Source: Bacteroidota bacterium
GTDB taxonomy: Bacteria; Bacteroidota; Bacteroidia; Cytophagales; Cytophagaceae
Direction: 5' to 3'
DNA: 64,000 nt
Assembly: GCA_023392125.1 (NCBI GenBank)
Contig: JAEVZS010000024.1
Span: forward strand, 1-64,000
Each line of letters begins with the position of its first letter. The stretch's first letter is position 1. Positions 17,833 through 26,409 of the stretch are shown here, in pieces. Under the pieces are notes generated by a model that saw only the letters and a list, made by a program, of their open reading frames with translations, was not told the DNA's origin and did not search any database. A program made the translations under genes and the position numbers.

Positions 17833-19752
17833 TTATTCCTTCCAGCTTCTCATAGGACCGGTCAGAGAAGGCACTATCCCACTTACATCTACCGTAAACC
17901 GAAACACGGTCCGGGCTTCTTCCAGCTGCTTCATCGGGTTAAAGAATGTTAATATCACATCCCAGCAGTCTGCCCCGGGGCGGCAAAAAGGACTTTTCAC
18001 AGCATTGACAGATTGTAAAGCCAGTTTTTCTTTGTAGGCCTTTTTAAAAATCATCGCTATCTGAAAGGCATTGGTCGCAGAAAAATTGATCGCCCTGTCT
18101 TTTGAGGTAATACCCACATTGCGTAAAGCAAAATATACCCGCTCAAGAAAATCAATGATTCCGGTTTTCTCCTGATCATACTGCTCTTTTTCTTCCGCGG
18201 CGGCACTCTGCGAAGGCGCAGGCCCCACAAGCTCGTCCAGCAACTGATCAACTGTCCAGGCATAGAGCCCTCTCAGCTCCGGTACTACGACAGGTATTTC
18301 CAGACCACTGCTTAGCTTCACTGTACCTTGCGTTCTTCCTGCAAGTGTAGAGCGTACAATATTTCTAAAACCTGAATGGCCGTATTTCTTGTCCACTTCA
18401 AGCTGATATACCATAAAGTTTCTGAGGGTGGCATAAGTCTCCTGAGCAAAAGGTCCTTCCGGACGTATGGCATAGATCGGAGTATTGTCCAGATTAAATG
18501 TCCATATCACCGTTTGCGCATAATACAGCTTGTTTTCATGCCGGTTAGGGTCCGGAAACTGTCCCTCTTCCTTTTCCCTCGTATTATTCGTAAAATGTCC
18601 GCCAAGAACACGAAGAAAACTTTCGGGATCAACCGATCCTATTTCTGCTGTCAGCGAATTTCTGACCTCCTGGTTCGGTATATCAAAGCCGATATCTCCC
18701 AATGCGAATACCAGCTGACTTTCTCCTGCGTGGCCACCACAACCGCAACCTGAGGGACTAATTGCCTGACTGTTCTTAGAGCCGGCGCTAATATACTCCG
18801 GTATGCTTCCGGAAGATTCCTGAGGAGCCGGAAACACTGTAGCAGCTTCAGATTCTGCCGGATGTTTCTTTTCTGTTTGTTCCATGGATTTTGTATTTGT
18901 TTTAGGTATAGTTATTTCTTTGGTTTTGATCTGCACTTCACCATCTTCACATACCGGAGCTACATAACTGGCATTCTTATAAAAAGTAACAAAAGGCAGC
19001 CGCTCGCCATCTATCCCAACTGCCATATGCTCCAGTATATCATCCGGCTGGATCGTATCTGACAATTTCTCAATAGCTGTCTGGGGTATATTCAGAATTT
19101 CAGAAAGATGATTTATTTTCTCCCGGAGATTTTTAAAGTAGACAGGAGCTTCTTCCGTAAGGTTGTAGTACACTGTGCTTTTGGACGTATTTTTCTTTAT
19201 TGCAGACAAAAAATAAGTGGTAAAATCTGTTTCCCCTACCATGTCAAGGCATAGAGCATACAAGCCCTCTGTCTTACTGAGATACTCAGGATGAACACCA
19301 TGAAGAATCTCTTGGGTTTTTTGAAGAGCTTCTTCAATACTAATCTCCGGCTCCATGATATACTCTTTGACAGAATAATCTGTATCGCCCGGGCTCCATT
19401 CGATGGAATATGCCGTCTTGCCTGTCTCAATGGTATGCAGCTCAATAAAGCCCAGATAAATTTTATATATCAGCTTATCCCCTTCTACACTGACACCAAT
19501 GAAGGTGATATCAACAGTCTTCAATCGTTCATACAACAGGTGCCGGGCAGCCAATGGCATATCCAGCATTTCTGCCAGCTCCTGTATATTCTCCCTGATC
19601 AGGGGCCTTTCTGTTTCGTTCAGATTAATAAAGTACCGCAGCATATCTATCTGCCCTGCCTGAAACTTAATGCTTGGCGTAATAAACAGACTGTGCCCGG
19701 TCAATTCGGATACCAGCTCATATGGAAGCACATACCCGTTATTAGTTTCCAT
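17833..19752 (-). CDS. PatG C-terminal-domain protein with unknown N-terminal half
   Basis: The 639-residue protein has three parts. Residues 1-265 are of unknown family, with two similar strand pairs (V-D-I-T-F-I-G-V-S near 80 and H-M-A-V-G-I-D near 242). Residues 265-345 are a Ser/Lys-rich linker carrying G-C-G-C-G-G at 335-340. Residues 347-639 form a domain like the C-terminal part of cyanobactin protease PatG: F-A-L-G-D-I-G-F-D, W-T-F-N-L-D-N-T-P-I-Y-A-I, L-E-R-V-Y-F-A-L-R-N, D-R-A-I-N-F-S-A-T-N-A-F and S-P-F-C-R-P-G-A-D-C-W-D. This domain is paralogous to the C-terminus of the subtilisin two genes upstream. It carries no protease. The N-terminal region might be a PatF-like ABBA prenyltransferase, a weak guess. 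ATG 19752 is chosen because it leaves an 11-base overlap with the prenyltransferase gene. Confidence 0.8.
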   Translation of the reverse strand: METNNGYVLPYELVSELTGHSLFITPSIKFQAGQIDMLRYFINLNETERPLIRENIQELAEMLDMPLAARHLLYERLKTVDITFIGVSVEGDKLIYKIYLGFIELHTIETGKTAYSIEWSPGDTDYSVKEYIMEPEISIEEALQKTQEILHGVHPEYLSKTEGLYALCLDMVGETDFTTYFLSAIKKNTSKSTVYYNLTEEAPVYFKNLREKINHLSEILNIPQTAIEKLSDTIQPDDILEHMAVGIDGERLPFVTFYKNASYVAPVCEDGEVQIKTKEITIPKTNTKSMEQTEKKHPAESEAATVFPAPQESSGSIPEYISAGSKNSQAISPSGCGCGGHAGESQLVFALGDIGFDIPNQEVRNSLTAEIGSVDPESFLRVLGGHFTNNTREKEEGQFPDPNRHENKLYYAQTVIWTFNLDNTPIYAIRPEGPFAQETYATLRNFMVYQLEVDKKYGHSGFRNIVRSTLAGRTQGTVKLSSGLEIPVVVPELRGLYAWTVDQLLDELVGPAPSQSAAAEEKEQYDQEKTGIIDFLERVYFALRNVGITSKDRAINFSATNAFQIAMIFKKAYKEKLALQSVNAVKSPFCRPGADCWDVILTFFNPMKQLEEARTVFRFTVDVSGIVPSLTGPMRSWKE

Positions 19753-20431
19753 ATCGCTTGTCTCTGTTAAAGTAATCTTTGATAACCTGATCAAGATCGT
19801 CTGTGGACAAATCAGGATAATACTTTGTCAGGAAAAAGTATTCGCTGTAGATGCTTTGCCAGGGCATAAAACCGGAAGTCCTTATTTCGCCCGAAGTCCT
19901 GATAATAATTTCAGGGTCAGGATAAAACACCTGCCCTGTATCCAGAAATCGGCTGAACGATTCCGGGTCATGGCGCTCTCCTGATGAGCAAAATTTATGT
20001 AATGCCCTTTCCATTTCATCCCTGCCACTATAATCAAGAGCAAAGAGAAAGTTACCTTTATTGTACTTATTCGTTTTGCTTTCCACCATATGGATTTTAT
20101 CGCATAACTCCCCCGGTATTCTGTCCTTCCTGCCAAGGTGCAGCATACACAGATTATATTCATCTGCCATCTTTAGCATCAGATCCAGAAATTGATCAAA
20201 AAGTATCATCAGGTAGTTGACCTCATCGGGTTTCCGGCTCCAGTTATCGGTAGAAAACATCCATAATGTGACCGTATGAATACCATGGGTCCATAAATAC
20301 TTCAAAAGTACGGGGGAAACTTCCAGGAAACCTTTAGCATGTCCTTCTGAATCATTGTATCCTTTCTTTCTGGCCCATCGTCTGTTACCATCCGGAATAA
20401 TGGCAATATGTCTCGGCATAGTATGCTTCAT
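19742..20431 (-). CDS. cis-Prenyltransferase (undecaprenyl diphosphate synthase family)
   Basis: The 229-residue protein has the full cis-prenyltransferase layout: H-I-A-I-I-P-D-G-N-R-R-W-A at the N-terminus with the catalytic Asp, F-S-T-D-N-W-S-R in the middle, and I-I-I-R-T-S-G-E-I-R-T-S-G-F-M-P-W-Q near the C-terminus, which binds isopentenyl diphosphate. These enzymes chain isopentenyl units into Z-polyprenyl diphosphates. The family more often has M-D-G-N-G-R-W-A, so P-D-G-N-R-R-W marks a divergent branch. It sits between two PatG-domain genes, 13 bases after one and overlapping the next, which argues for a dedicated role in a peptide pathway and not general cell-wall lipid supply. Product length cannot be read. 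An upstream frame extension to 20476 overlaps the previous gene. Confidence 0.85.
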   Translation of the reverse strand: MKHTMPRHIAIIPDGNRRWARKKGYNDSEGHAKGFLEVSPVLLKYLWTHGIHTVTLWMFSTDNWSRKPDEVNYLMILFDQFLDLMLKMADEYNLCMLHLGRKDRIPGELCDKIHMVESKTNKYNKGNFLFALDYSGRDEMERALHKFCSSGERHDPESFSRFLDTGQVFYPDPEIIIRTSGEIRTSGFMPWQSIYSEYFFLTKYYPDLSTDDLDQVIKDYFNRDKRYGN

Positions 20432-20444
20432 AATATTCTTAATC

Positions 20445-22313
20445 TTATACCTTCCAGCTCTGCACAGGACCGACAAGAGTGGGTATTACCTCACCCACAT
20501 TTACGGTAAAACGAAACACCGTCACAGCTTCCTCCATTACTTTTAAAGGATTAAAAAATTCCATGGCTACCTCCCATTCTGTCGATTTATCCGGCCTCAA
20601 AGAGCTCCTGGTTGTATAGATCCGTTTTAATTCCAGCTTTTCTTTACAGGCTTTTTTTAAAATAGAGCTTACAAGAAAGGCGTTGGTTGCTGAAAAATTT
20701 ATCGCCCGGTCTTCCGGTAAAATTCCCGGATTTCGCAGGGCAAAAAATACACGTTCCAAAAAGCTAACGATTCTATTCCGGATATCCTCTGTCATTTCTG
20801 TTGCCCCTTCTTCTCTGGCACACTCCTTCAAAAAAGCATCAACGTCCCATATCCTCATACTTCTTAACTCAGGAACTACCACAGGCACTTCCATTCCGTT
20901 CATAAGTCTGGTTGTACCCGCAACAGTACCCGCCATAGCAGACCGGACAAAGTCATTATGCCCAATGTGTTTATGTTTCTTCTTAAACTCCAGCTGATAG
21001 GTCATAAAATCCCTGAGCCTCTCGTATACCAGATTGGCAAAAGGTCCATGAGGCTGTAGCACGAACACAGGAACATTGTCCAGGGTCAGTACCCATTGTA
21101 CAGCCTGTGCATAATATAAGCCTGTCTTATGATGATTAGGATTTTGCAGGAATTGAGTACCGTATCGTTGATCTCTGCTCTCCAGTACTTTCAGAAAGTG
21201 GTCAGGTTCCAGAGAACCTATTTCCTCACTCAGAGATAACTTTATCTCTTCGGAAGATATAGTGTAATCTATCAGTCCCAGCGTATAGATGTATTCTTTT
21301 TTTACTGATATGTGTGAAGACGGCTGTACAGACAACTCTGAAGATGCTGTACAGGAAGAAGTCATATCACATTCAGAACGCTTCCTTTCGTGATTGAAAT
21401 TATTCTTTTGAGAAGTAGCCGGCTGAAGAAAAGCTTTCTTCCGAAGCTCCTGAATCTCACTCAAAACCTTCTGATAAGCTGCCTCCAAATTTACCGTACC
21501 GGCCAGATATTTTTTGCATTCTGCCTCATCATGCAGCGGACAGATATCGGAGGTCGATAAAAGTATCTCTTTAATACCTACAGGATCCGGCTCTGCATTA
21601 TGCATAAGCTGTATGGAGCATAGCAACCCAAGTAACCCCGATACGACAGGCGCCGCATAGCTGGAGGCTACTTTTGACACAGTAGTATTGTCAGCCATTA
21701 CTACATCTGTATCAGACAGAGGCACAAGAATACCTTGTTGCTGATATACCCAGCCATAATTATTGAACGAATATGGCTTACCTTCCTGATCAACAGCTCC
21801 TGCAGCAAGCACATGTGGCATAGAGGCAGGAACATGCAGACAGTCACAACCGTCGTTTCCGACTGCTGCGACAATTTGTACCCGTTTCTCATAGCAGTAA
21901 TTGACAGCAGCCTGAAGTCTCAGGCTCGAGCTATCAGCAGGACTCAACATTCCACCACTGATATTTATAATCCGGGCCCCAAGAGATACTGCCCGGAAAA
22001 TAGCATCGGCCAGTCTTTCCTGGGAACAGGTTAGTCCGGTATTAATATCCTCATAAACAGAAATATACAATCCTTTGCAGCCCGGAGCAATTCCCTTTTC
22101 GTTACCCCATATAATACCTGCTACATGAGTACCATGGCTTTTCTCTGCAGTAATTTCAAAGTCACCCAATCGAATCACCTCAATAGGGGCATTTTGTAAT
22201 TTCGGACTCCCCAGATTAATGTTTGTATCTAAAACAGCAATGCATATCTCTGGCGAACCCGATGTTTTCCCATAAATTTGTTGTAATCCTTCTTTAAAAG
22301 ACTCCATCGCCAA
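20445..22313 (-). CDS. PatA/PatG-type subtilisin with PatG C-terminal domain (cyanobactin-like maturation protease)
   Basis: The 622-residue protein begins like cyanobactin proteases (G-L-Q-Q-I-Y, then P-E-I-C-I-A-V-L-D). The S8 triad is Asp29, His60 in S-H-G-T-H-V-A-G and Ser218 in A-S-S-Y-A-A-P, with oxyanion Asn153 in G-N-D-G-C-D-C-L-H, a stretch typical of PatA/PatG. A linker (about 290-340) leads to a PatG-type C-terminal domain (341-622) with Y-I-Y-T-L-G-L-I-D-Y, W-V-L-T-L-D-N-V-P-V-F and D-R-A-I-N-F-S-A-T-N-A-F. In cyanobactin pathways PatA removes the leader and PatG macrocyclises the core. Which reaction applies here is open. There is no signal peptide, so it is cytoplasmic. It is the first gene of the four-gene operon. 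Confidence 0.88.
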   Translation of the reverse strand: MAMESFKEGLQQIYGKTSGSPEICIAVLDTNINLGSPKLQNAPIEVIRLGDFEITAEKSHGTHVAGIIWGNEKGIAPGCKGLYISVYEDINTGLTCSQERLADAIFRAVSLGARIINISGGMLSPADSSSLRLQAAVNYCYEKRVQIVAAVGNDGCDCLHVPASMPHVLAAGAVDQEGKPYSFNNYGWVYQQQGILVPLSDTDVVMADNTTVSKVASSYAAPVVSGLLGLLCSIQLMHNAEPDPVGIKEILLSTSDICPLHDEAECKKYLAGTVNLEAAYQKVLSEIQELRKKAFLQPATSQKNNFNHERKRSECDMTSSCTASSELSVQPSSHISVKKEYIYTLGLIDYTISSEEIKLSLSEEIGSLEPDHFLKVLESRDQRYGTQFLQNPNHHKTGLYYAQAVQWVLTLDNVPVFVLQPHGPFANLVYERLRDFMTYQLEFKKKHKHIGHNDFVRSAMAGTVAGTTRLMNGMEVPVVVPELRSMRIWDVDAFLKECAREEGATEMTEDIRNRIVSFLERVFFALRNPGILPEDRAINFSATNAFLVSSILKKACKEKLELKRIYTTRSSLRPDKSTEWEVAMEFFNPLKVMEEAVTVFRFTVNVGEVIPTLVGPVQSWKV

Positions 22314-22412
22314 ACAAAAAAATATAAAAAATTACAGAGCTTCACCTTTCAATTATCCCGATTCAATAATTCCGGATTACAAGTGCCGGCTGTTACAAAA
22401 GCAACAGAAAAT

Positions 22413-22420
22413 CAAAAGTA
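22413..22420 (-). promoter_or_regulatory. Candidate -7 box for the PatG-like operon
   Basis: The minus strand reads TACTTTTG, an exact match to the Bacteroidota -7 consensus TAnnTTTG, about 100 bases before the protease start. No -33 TTG is found at the usual distance, so support is moderate. Confidence 0.35.
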
Positions 22421-22672
22421 TAAAACAAAATAATATCTGTATGAAGCTAGTTTTCAATCCGGCTTATTATAAAAAAATTCCCTAAGCCGGCGTTAAGGTA
22501 GTAAACTTAACTATATAAATCAATTTCTATCTCAGATTTAGAGAGGTTCATCGAAAAGACAACAACATTTTTCACAAAGCTTATGCACGCTTTCATCTGA
22601 AGACTAATCAGCCCCTGTATCAGAACAAAAATACTTTTCCGATAAAATGTCTCTTATTACCCCCTAACTAAA

Positions 22673-22714
22673 ATGCCAAAGAGAGCCGATATATGTATCG
22701 GCTCTCTTTGGCAT
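22673..22714 (-). terminator. Long perfect hairpin terminator
   Basis: A 19-bp perfect inverted repeat (22673-22691 and 22696-22714, core CCAAAGAGAGCCGATA) with a 4-base loop lies 20 bases past the stop of the leftward membrane protein gene and is followed on the minus strand by TTTTAG. Confidence 0.75.
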
Positions 22715-22734
22715 CCATGAAGTGCAAAAAAAAG

Positions 22735-23163
22735 TTATGGCCACACCGTCCAGGGAATTCTCGACAAAATGAATACCAGTCCCAGACCATAGAAAATCAG
22801 AATACTTCTGTATCTGGCATTATCTCCTTTCAGTCTCTTTGCTCTGGAATACCCTATGGTAATCAACACGATCGCCACAAGCATCATCAGAGGATGCTCA
22901 AGTATATAGAGACGGGACAACGAATCTTTCATAGCTGCTCCGGAGAAATTGGAAAGTCCCAACGGAGAAAGGACATACAGCAGCAGCCCCACAAGAAACT
23001 GAATATGCGCTGAAATAAGGCCGATCAGGGCAAACTTCCGCACTTTGTCCGTAAACGGCTTTTTCTGAGCATAGGCAATCAGGACATAAATCACTGAAAA
23101 GATCAGTGCAGCCAGCAGCACATAGGCAAAAGTAGAGTGTAAATGTTTGAATCCGATATACAT
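22735..23163 (-). CDS. Four-helix membrane protein, cytochrome b-like
   Basis: The 142-residue protein has four hydrophobic segments, about residues 10-30, 45-66, 85-105 and 120-140. Histidines near helix ends (H7, H9, H53, H90) recall small b-type cytochrome proteins that are widespread in Bacteroidota; heme binding is not proven. It should sit in the inner membrane. It follows the azurin-like gene on the same strand across a terminator-like hairpin. No pathway is evident. Confidence 0.6.
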   Translation of the reverse strand: MYIGFKHLHSTFAYVLLAALIFSVIYVLIAYAQKKPFTDKVRKFALIGLISAHIQFLVGLLLYVLSPLGLSNFSGAAMKDSLSRLYILEHPLMMLVAIVLITIGYSRAKRLKGDNARYRSILIFYGLGLVFILSRIPWTVWP

Positions 23164-23195
23164 GATTAATTAACTATGTTTGTTTTAAGAAAGAG

Positions 23196-23240
23196 TTTGT
23201 GACAGGAACAATGAGACCGCCTCATAATTCCTGTCACAAA
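23196..23240 (-). terminator. Hairpin terminator of the azurin-like gene
   Basis: A 13-bp perfect stem (23196-23208 and 23228-23240, TTTGTGACAGGAA on the plus strand) lies 27 bases past the azurin stop. The loop holds a smaller inner stem TGAG/CTCA. The minus-strand tail is only moderately T-rich (CTCTTTCTT). Confidence 0.55.
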
Positions 23241-23266
23241 TATGACATATAAATTCGATTTTTAGC

Positions 23267-23779
23267 CTATTCTACTACGAATATTCCCTTCATAATGGCA
23301 TAATGTCCCGGAAATGAGCAAAGAAATTCGTATTCTCCCCGGGGCGGTGTAAGAAACTCAATAGTATCAGATTCCCCGCCGCCAATCATTTTTGTATGTG
23401 CAATTATATTGCGCTTTTCGGAGTGTGGTATATAATCATTTCCTGCTGCGCCTGCGGCTTTCTGTCCAAATTCACTAAGAGATACACCTTTTTTCAGCAA
23501 TACAAAATTATGCCCCATGGCGGCCTTCGGCATTCTGCCGGAATGCTGCAAAGTAAGACGCACAGTCTGACCTTCCTTTACCTTTATGGTTTGCTGATCA
23601 AACTGCATCTGATCAGTAGCCAGAAGCAATATTTCCACTGTTTCTCCAGTAGGCTGGACAGTGATTTCTTCGACCGGCTCTTCTACTTCTGCACTTGTTT
23701 CATTTTGCTTTCCGCTGTTGCAGGCAGAAAAAAAGAAGGTCAGGATTATGAAAACCCAGGATAATGCATTTGTATTCAT
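23267..23779 (-). CDS. Azurin-like cupredoxin lipoprotein
   Basis: The 170-residue protein has a lipoprotein signal ending F-F-S-A-C (Cys20), a Glu/Thr-rich linker and an azurin-like copper domain from about residue 47. Copper ligand candidates are His in M-G-H-N-F, then Cys and His in C-S-F-P-G-H, and Met in Y-A-I-M-K-G, the classical type I His-Cys-His-Met set. It should carry single electrons in the periplasm or at a membrane face. The partner redox enzyme is not in the window. It is probably monocistronic, ending at a hairpin. Confidence 0.9.
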   Translation of the reverse strand: MNTNALSWVFIILTFFFSACNSGKQNETSAEVEEPVEEITVQPTGETVEILLLATDQMQFDQQTIKVKEGQTVRLTLQHSGRMPKAAMGHNFVLLKKGVSLSEFGQKAAGAAGNDYIPHSEKRNIIAHTKMIGGGESDTIEFLTPPRGEYEFLCSFPGHYAIMKGIFVVE

Positions 23780-24136
23780 GGTAGTAGATTTTTTATATGG
23801 TATTGAAATAATAACAGAGTAAAGCTAGGAACAATACATTGAATTTAACAGCATAAATCCGTCAATTATCCGGACAAAAAATAAAACTTTCACCTGCTGT
23901 TTTTTCTTCAAGCCCCTGCTACACAGTCCTGATAATATAATGCCTTCCGACTCTGTCTTACAATTAGGTAAAAATACGGAAAACAGCAATCCCTACTATT
24001 GCCGATAATCCGCACCCCGCCCCTTCCAAGGAGAATTCCGATTGATATTTCCCTGTTCTTCCTTCCGATCCTTTACAATTAAAGAACCGCTTTTTCATTC
24101 TTTTTTAGTATTTTTAAGCTGTTTTGAATAATCCGA
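23780..24136. other. Divergent intergenic region, azurin / NfeD
   Basis: This 357-base AT-rich region lies between two divergent genes. I searched it for TAnnTTTG on both strands and found no exact box. No RNA gene or repeat was seen. Confidence 0.4.
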
Positions 24137-24652
24137 ATGGTAACCGTCTGCACACTTCTTGTTTTAGGAGCAATTCTTATTGTCGTTGATATCGTTTTTA
24201 TTCCGGGCATGATTGTCGGCATAGCAGGAGCTGTCTTTATGGCAACAGGCGTACTGACAGCCTATAGCTCGCTCGGTACGCAGGCAGGGCATCTTAGTCT
24301 GGCAGCCAGTACCGTTATTGTATCCGCATTGCTTTTTTATATGTTCAGAACAGACATCTGGTCAAAGTTTGCCCTCAATGATACAATCAGCGACAAAGTC
24401 AATGATCATCTGAATAATCTTCCTGCTCTGGGAACCATCGGTCAGGCGCTGTCCGATTTGCGCCCCGGTGGAAAAGCTTCTTTCGGAGATTCAGTACTTG
24501 AGGTAACTACCCGGGGCAGTTATTGCAAAGCCGGCTCTGATATACGGGTAATCCATATGGAAAACCGGAAGATCATCGTGGAGCCCATAGAGGATGCCGA
24601 TAGTCAGACCAGAGGCAAATCAGCCAGTCAGCACGTTTTAAAATCCAAGTAA
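24137..24652 (+). CDS. NfeD family membrane protein
   Basis: The 171-residue protein has three hydrophobic segments in the first ~75 residues (for example V-C-T-L-L-V-L-G-A-I-L-I-V-V-D) and a soluble C-terminal OB-fold region (about 90-155) with G-x-A-L-S-D-L-R-P-G-G-K-A-S-F-G, the NfeD mark. NfeD proteins partner with flotillin/stomatin proteins in membrane microdomains. The neighbour FloA, 10 bases downstream, confirms the pairing. This is the short form without the ClpP-like protease domain. Confidence 0.88.
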   Translation: MVTVCTLLVLGAILIVVDIVFIPGMIVGIAGAVFMATGVLTAYSSLGTQAGHLSLAASTVIVSALLFYMFRTDIWSKFALNDTISDKVNDHLNNLPALGTIGQALSDLRPGGKASFGDSVLEVTTRGSYCKAGSDIRVIHMENRKIIVEPIEDADSQTRGKSASQHVLKSK

Positions 24653-24662
24653 TTCAATAATT

Positions 24663-25643
24663 ATGATCCAATTAGTAATTTTTCTCTTCTTCGGAATTGT
24701 TGTATTTTTCACATTCATGTATTTTGTGCCGCTCAATCTGTGGATCACAGCACGTTTCTCAGGTGTCAATGTCGGTCTTTTCGAGCTTGTTTTTATGCGT
24801 ATCCGAAAAGTTCCGCCAAGATTAATCGTCGAGAGTCTCATCACTTCTACCAAAGCAGGCCTTGATCCTACCACCAGAGATCTGGAAACCCATTACCTTG
24901 CCGGCGGCAATGTACGCAGCGTTATCAAAGCCCTGATATCTGCCGACAAGGCCAACATATCACTGACTTTTAAGCAGGCAGCAGCTATCGATCTTGCAGG
25001 ACGCGACGTATTTGAAGCTGTGCAGATATCTGTAAACCCTCAGGTGATCAACACCCCAAGTGTAGCGGCTGTAGCACAGGACGGTATTCAGCTGATCACC
25101 AAAGCCCGGGTTACGGTTCGTGCCAATATCGCCCAGCTGGTAGGCGGAGCCGGCGAAGAGACCATACTCGCCCGTGTCGGCGAAGGTATCGTAACTTCTA
25201 TCGGATCAGCTTCATCACACAAAAATGTACTGGAAAACCCGGACAGCATCTCCAAGCTGGTATTACAAAAAGGTCTGGATGCCGGTACAGCTTTCGAAAT
25301 ACTATCTATTGATATAGCTGATATCGATGTCGGAGAAAACATCGGGGCAAAGCTCCAGATCGATCAGGCTAATGCAGATCTCAAAGTGGCTGAGGCAAAA
25401 GCGGAAGAACGAAGAGCAATGGCTGTGGCCGTAGAGCAGGAAATGAAAGCGAAAGCTCAGGAAGCAAAAGCCAAAGTAATTGAGGCAGAAGCAGAAATCC
25501 CCAAGGCAATGGCTCATGCATTTAATTCAGGCAATCTTGGCATTATGGATTATTACAGAATGAAAAATGTAGAAGCCGATACCCAGATGCGCGATTCAAT
25601 TGCCGGCGCCGGCACGCAGGAGCAAAACAAGCGTCGCTCATAG
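24663..25643 (+). CDS. floA: Flotillin-like protein FloA
   Basis: The 326-residue protein has one N-terminal membrane segment (residues 1-28), a SPFH/PHB-like domain, and an Ala/Glu/Lys-rich coiled coil (about 235-290) with repeats such as A-E-A-K-A-E-E and K-A-Q-E-A-K-A-K. Conserved stretches include I-T-A-R-F-S-G-V and A-N-I-A-Q-L-V-G-G-A-G-E-E-T. Length fits FloA of Bacillus (about 330). FloA scaffolds membrane microdomains. It forms an operon with nfeD and ends at a hairpin region. Confidence 0.93.
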   Translation: MIQLVIFLFFGIVVFFTFMYFVPLNLWITARFSGVNVGLFELVFMRIRKVPPRLIVESLITSTKAGLDPTTRDLETHYLAGGNVRSVIKALISADKANISLTFKQAAAIDLAGRDVFEAVQISVNPQVINTPSVAAVAQDGIQLITKARVTVRANIAQLVGGAGEETILARVGEGIVTSIGSASSHKNVLENPDSISKLVLQKGLDAGTAFEILSIDIADIDVGENIGAKLQIDQANADLKVAEAKAEERRAMAVAVEQEMKAKAQEAKAKVIEAEAEIPKAMAHAFNSGNLGIMDYYRMKNVEADTQMRDSIAGAGTQEQNKRRS

Positions 25644-25656
25644 CACATCAAAAAGA

Positions 25657-25756
25657 ACTGTCTAAGCAGAACACCCGACAAATTTTCCGGTAACGCAAAA
25701 TCGGGCGTAAAGCCCGTCTGTTTTCCCTGATGTTTTCGGAAGTCTGTTTAGACAGT
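25657..25756 (+). terminator. Nested hairpins after floA
   Basis: The outer arms ACTGTCTAAGCAGA (25657-25670) and TCTGTTTAGACAGT (25743-25756) pair with one G-T wobble. Inside lies a small stem CGGGC/GCCCG (25702-25706 and 25712-25716) followed by TCTGTTTT, which looks like the actual terminator of floA on the plus strand. The outer stem also lies just past the stop of the leftward gene at 25772. Confidence 0.6.
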
Positions 25757-25771
25757 CTTTAATCCTGCATT

Positions 25772-26320
25772 TCAGTTTCTGGACATTTCTTTTTCCGGTT
25801 CCGCCAGATTCAGATTCTGAAGCAGATACCATTTGTTGTCAATCCGGATAGCATCATAAGTAATTACAATTCTGTTCAGATTCTGATCTTCAATTGTATA
25901 GGTTACATTACAGCCATCAATATTCAGATTGCAGGCTTTCGTTTCATAATCCACCAGCTCCACTCCGGCCCAGTTAATATTCTTTTCAATTCCTTCCCTG
26001 ATTATTCTATCAAACCCGTTGATAATATTTGCTTTCAGATCCACCTCGTCCATAGATTCGAAAAAAAGTCTGTTTTTTTCATTACTATGCGTCTGCAAAA
26101 TCATAATCTCCTTTTTACCGGGAATATAATATGAAAGCTGCTGAAAATTGTTAAGCCTGAGCGCGTGAAACAAAACATTAGAAAGCTGTTTTGCTGACTC
26201 AGCGCCGGGCGAAAACAATTCCTTGGAGTTGGACTCCCTGAAAGAAATCACTGAGCTCAGACTGATAATGCCCAGCGTTAAAATCAATAATGACCTGTTT
26301 ACCTTCTCCTTTGTTCCCAT
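25772..26320 (-). CDS. Exported protein of unknown function
   Basis: I do not recognise this 182-residue protein. It has a signal-anchor-like segment (residues 9-27, L-L-I-L-T-L-G-I-I-S-L-S-S-V) without a lipobox, then a mixed alpha/beta region. The C-terminal part D-A-I-R-I-D-N-K-W-Y-L-L-Q looks like the end of an NTF2/DUF4878-like fold, in which a strand describing a rate or load closes the sheet; this is a weak structural guess. Two cysteines (in A-C-N-L-N-I-D-G-C) could form a disulfide outside the cytoplasm. It is divergent from panB. Confidence 0.65.
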   Translation of the reverse strand: MGTKEKVNRSLLILTLGIISLSSVISFRESNSKELFSPGAESAKQLSNVLFHALRLNNFQQLSYYIPGKKEIMILQTHSNEKNRLFFESMDEVDLKANIINGFDRIIREGIEKNINWAGVELVDYETKACNLNIDGCNVTYTIEDQNLNRIVITYDAIRIDNKWYLLQNLNLAEPEKEMSRN

Positions 26321-26409
26321 AACGCTTTAACCATTAATTAAAATAATAACCTGCGAAGGGATTGGATAGTTAAAATTTTAGATATCTTTTATAAGCAGGA
26401 AAAAACTCC

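Larger units (their letters stand above)
22314..22734. other. Intergenic region upstream of the PatG-like operon
   Basis: This 421-base AT-rich stretch contains a candidate minus-strand promoter (22413-22420) and, at its right end, a long terminator hairpin (22673-22714) serving the leftward membrane-protein gene. I see no further gene in it. Confidence 0.5.

Noticed and set aside
18731..18748. G-C-G-C-G-G in the PatG-domain protein as an embedded precursor peptide
   Set aside because: It is a short linker motif inside a large protein, without leader or cleavage sites; PatG-type linkers can carry such Cys-Gly runs.
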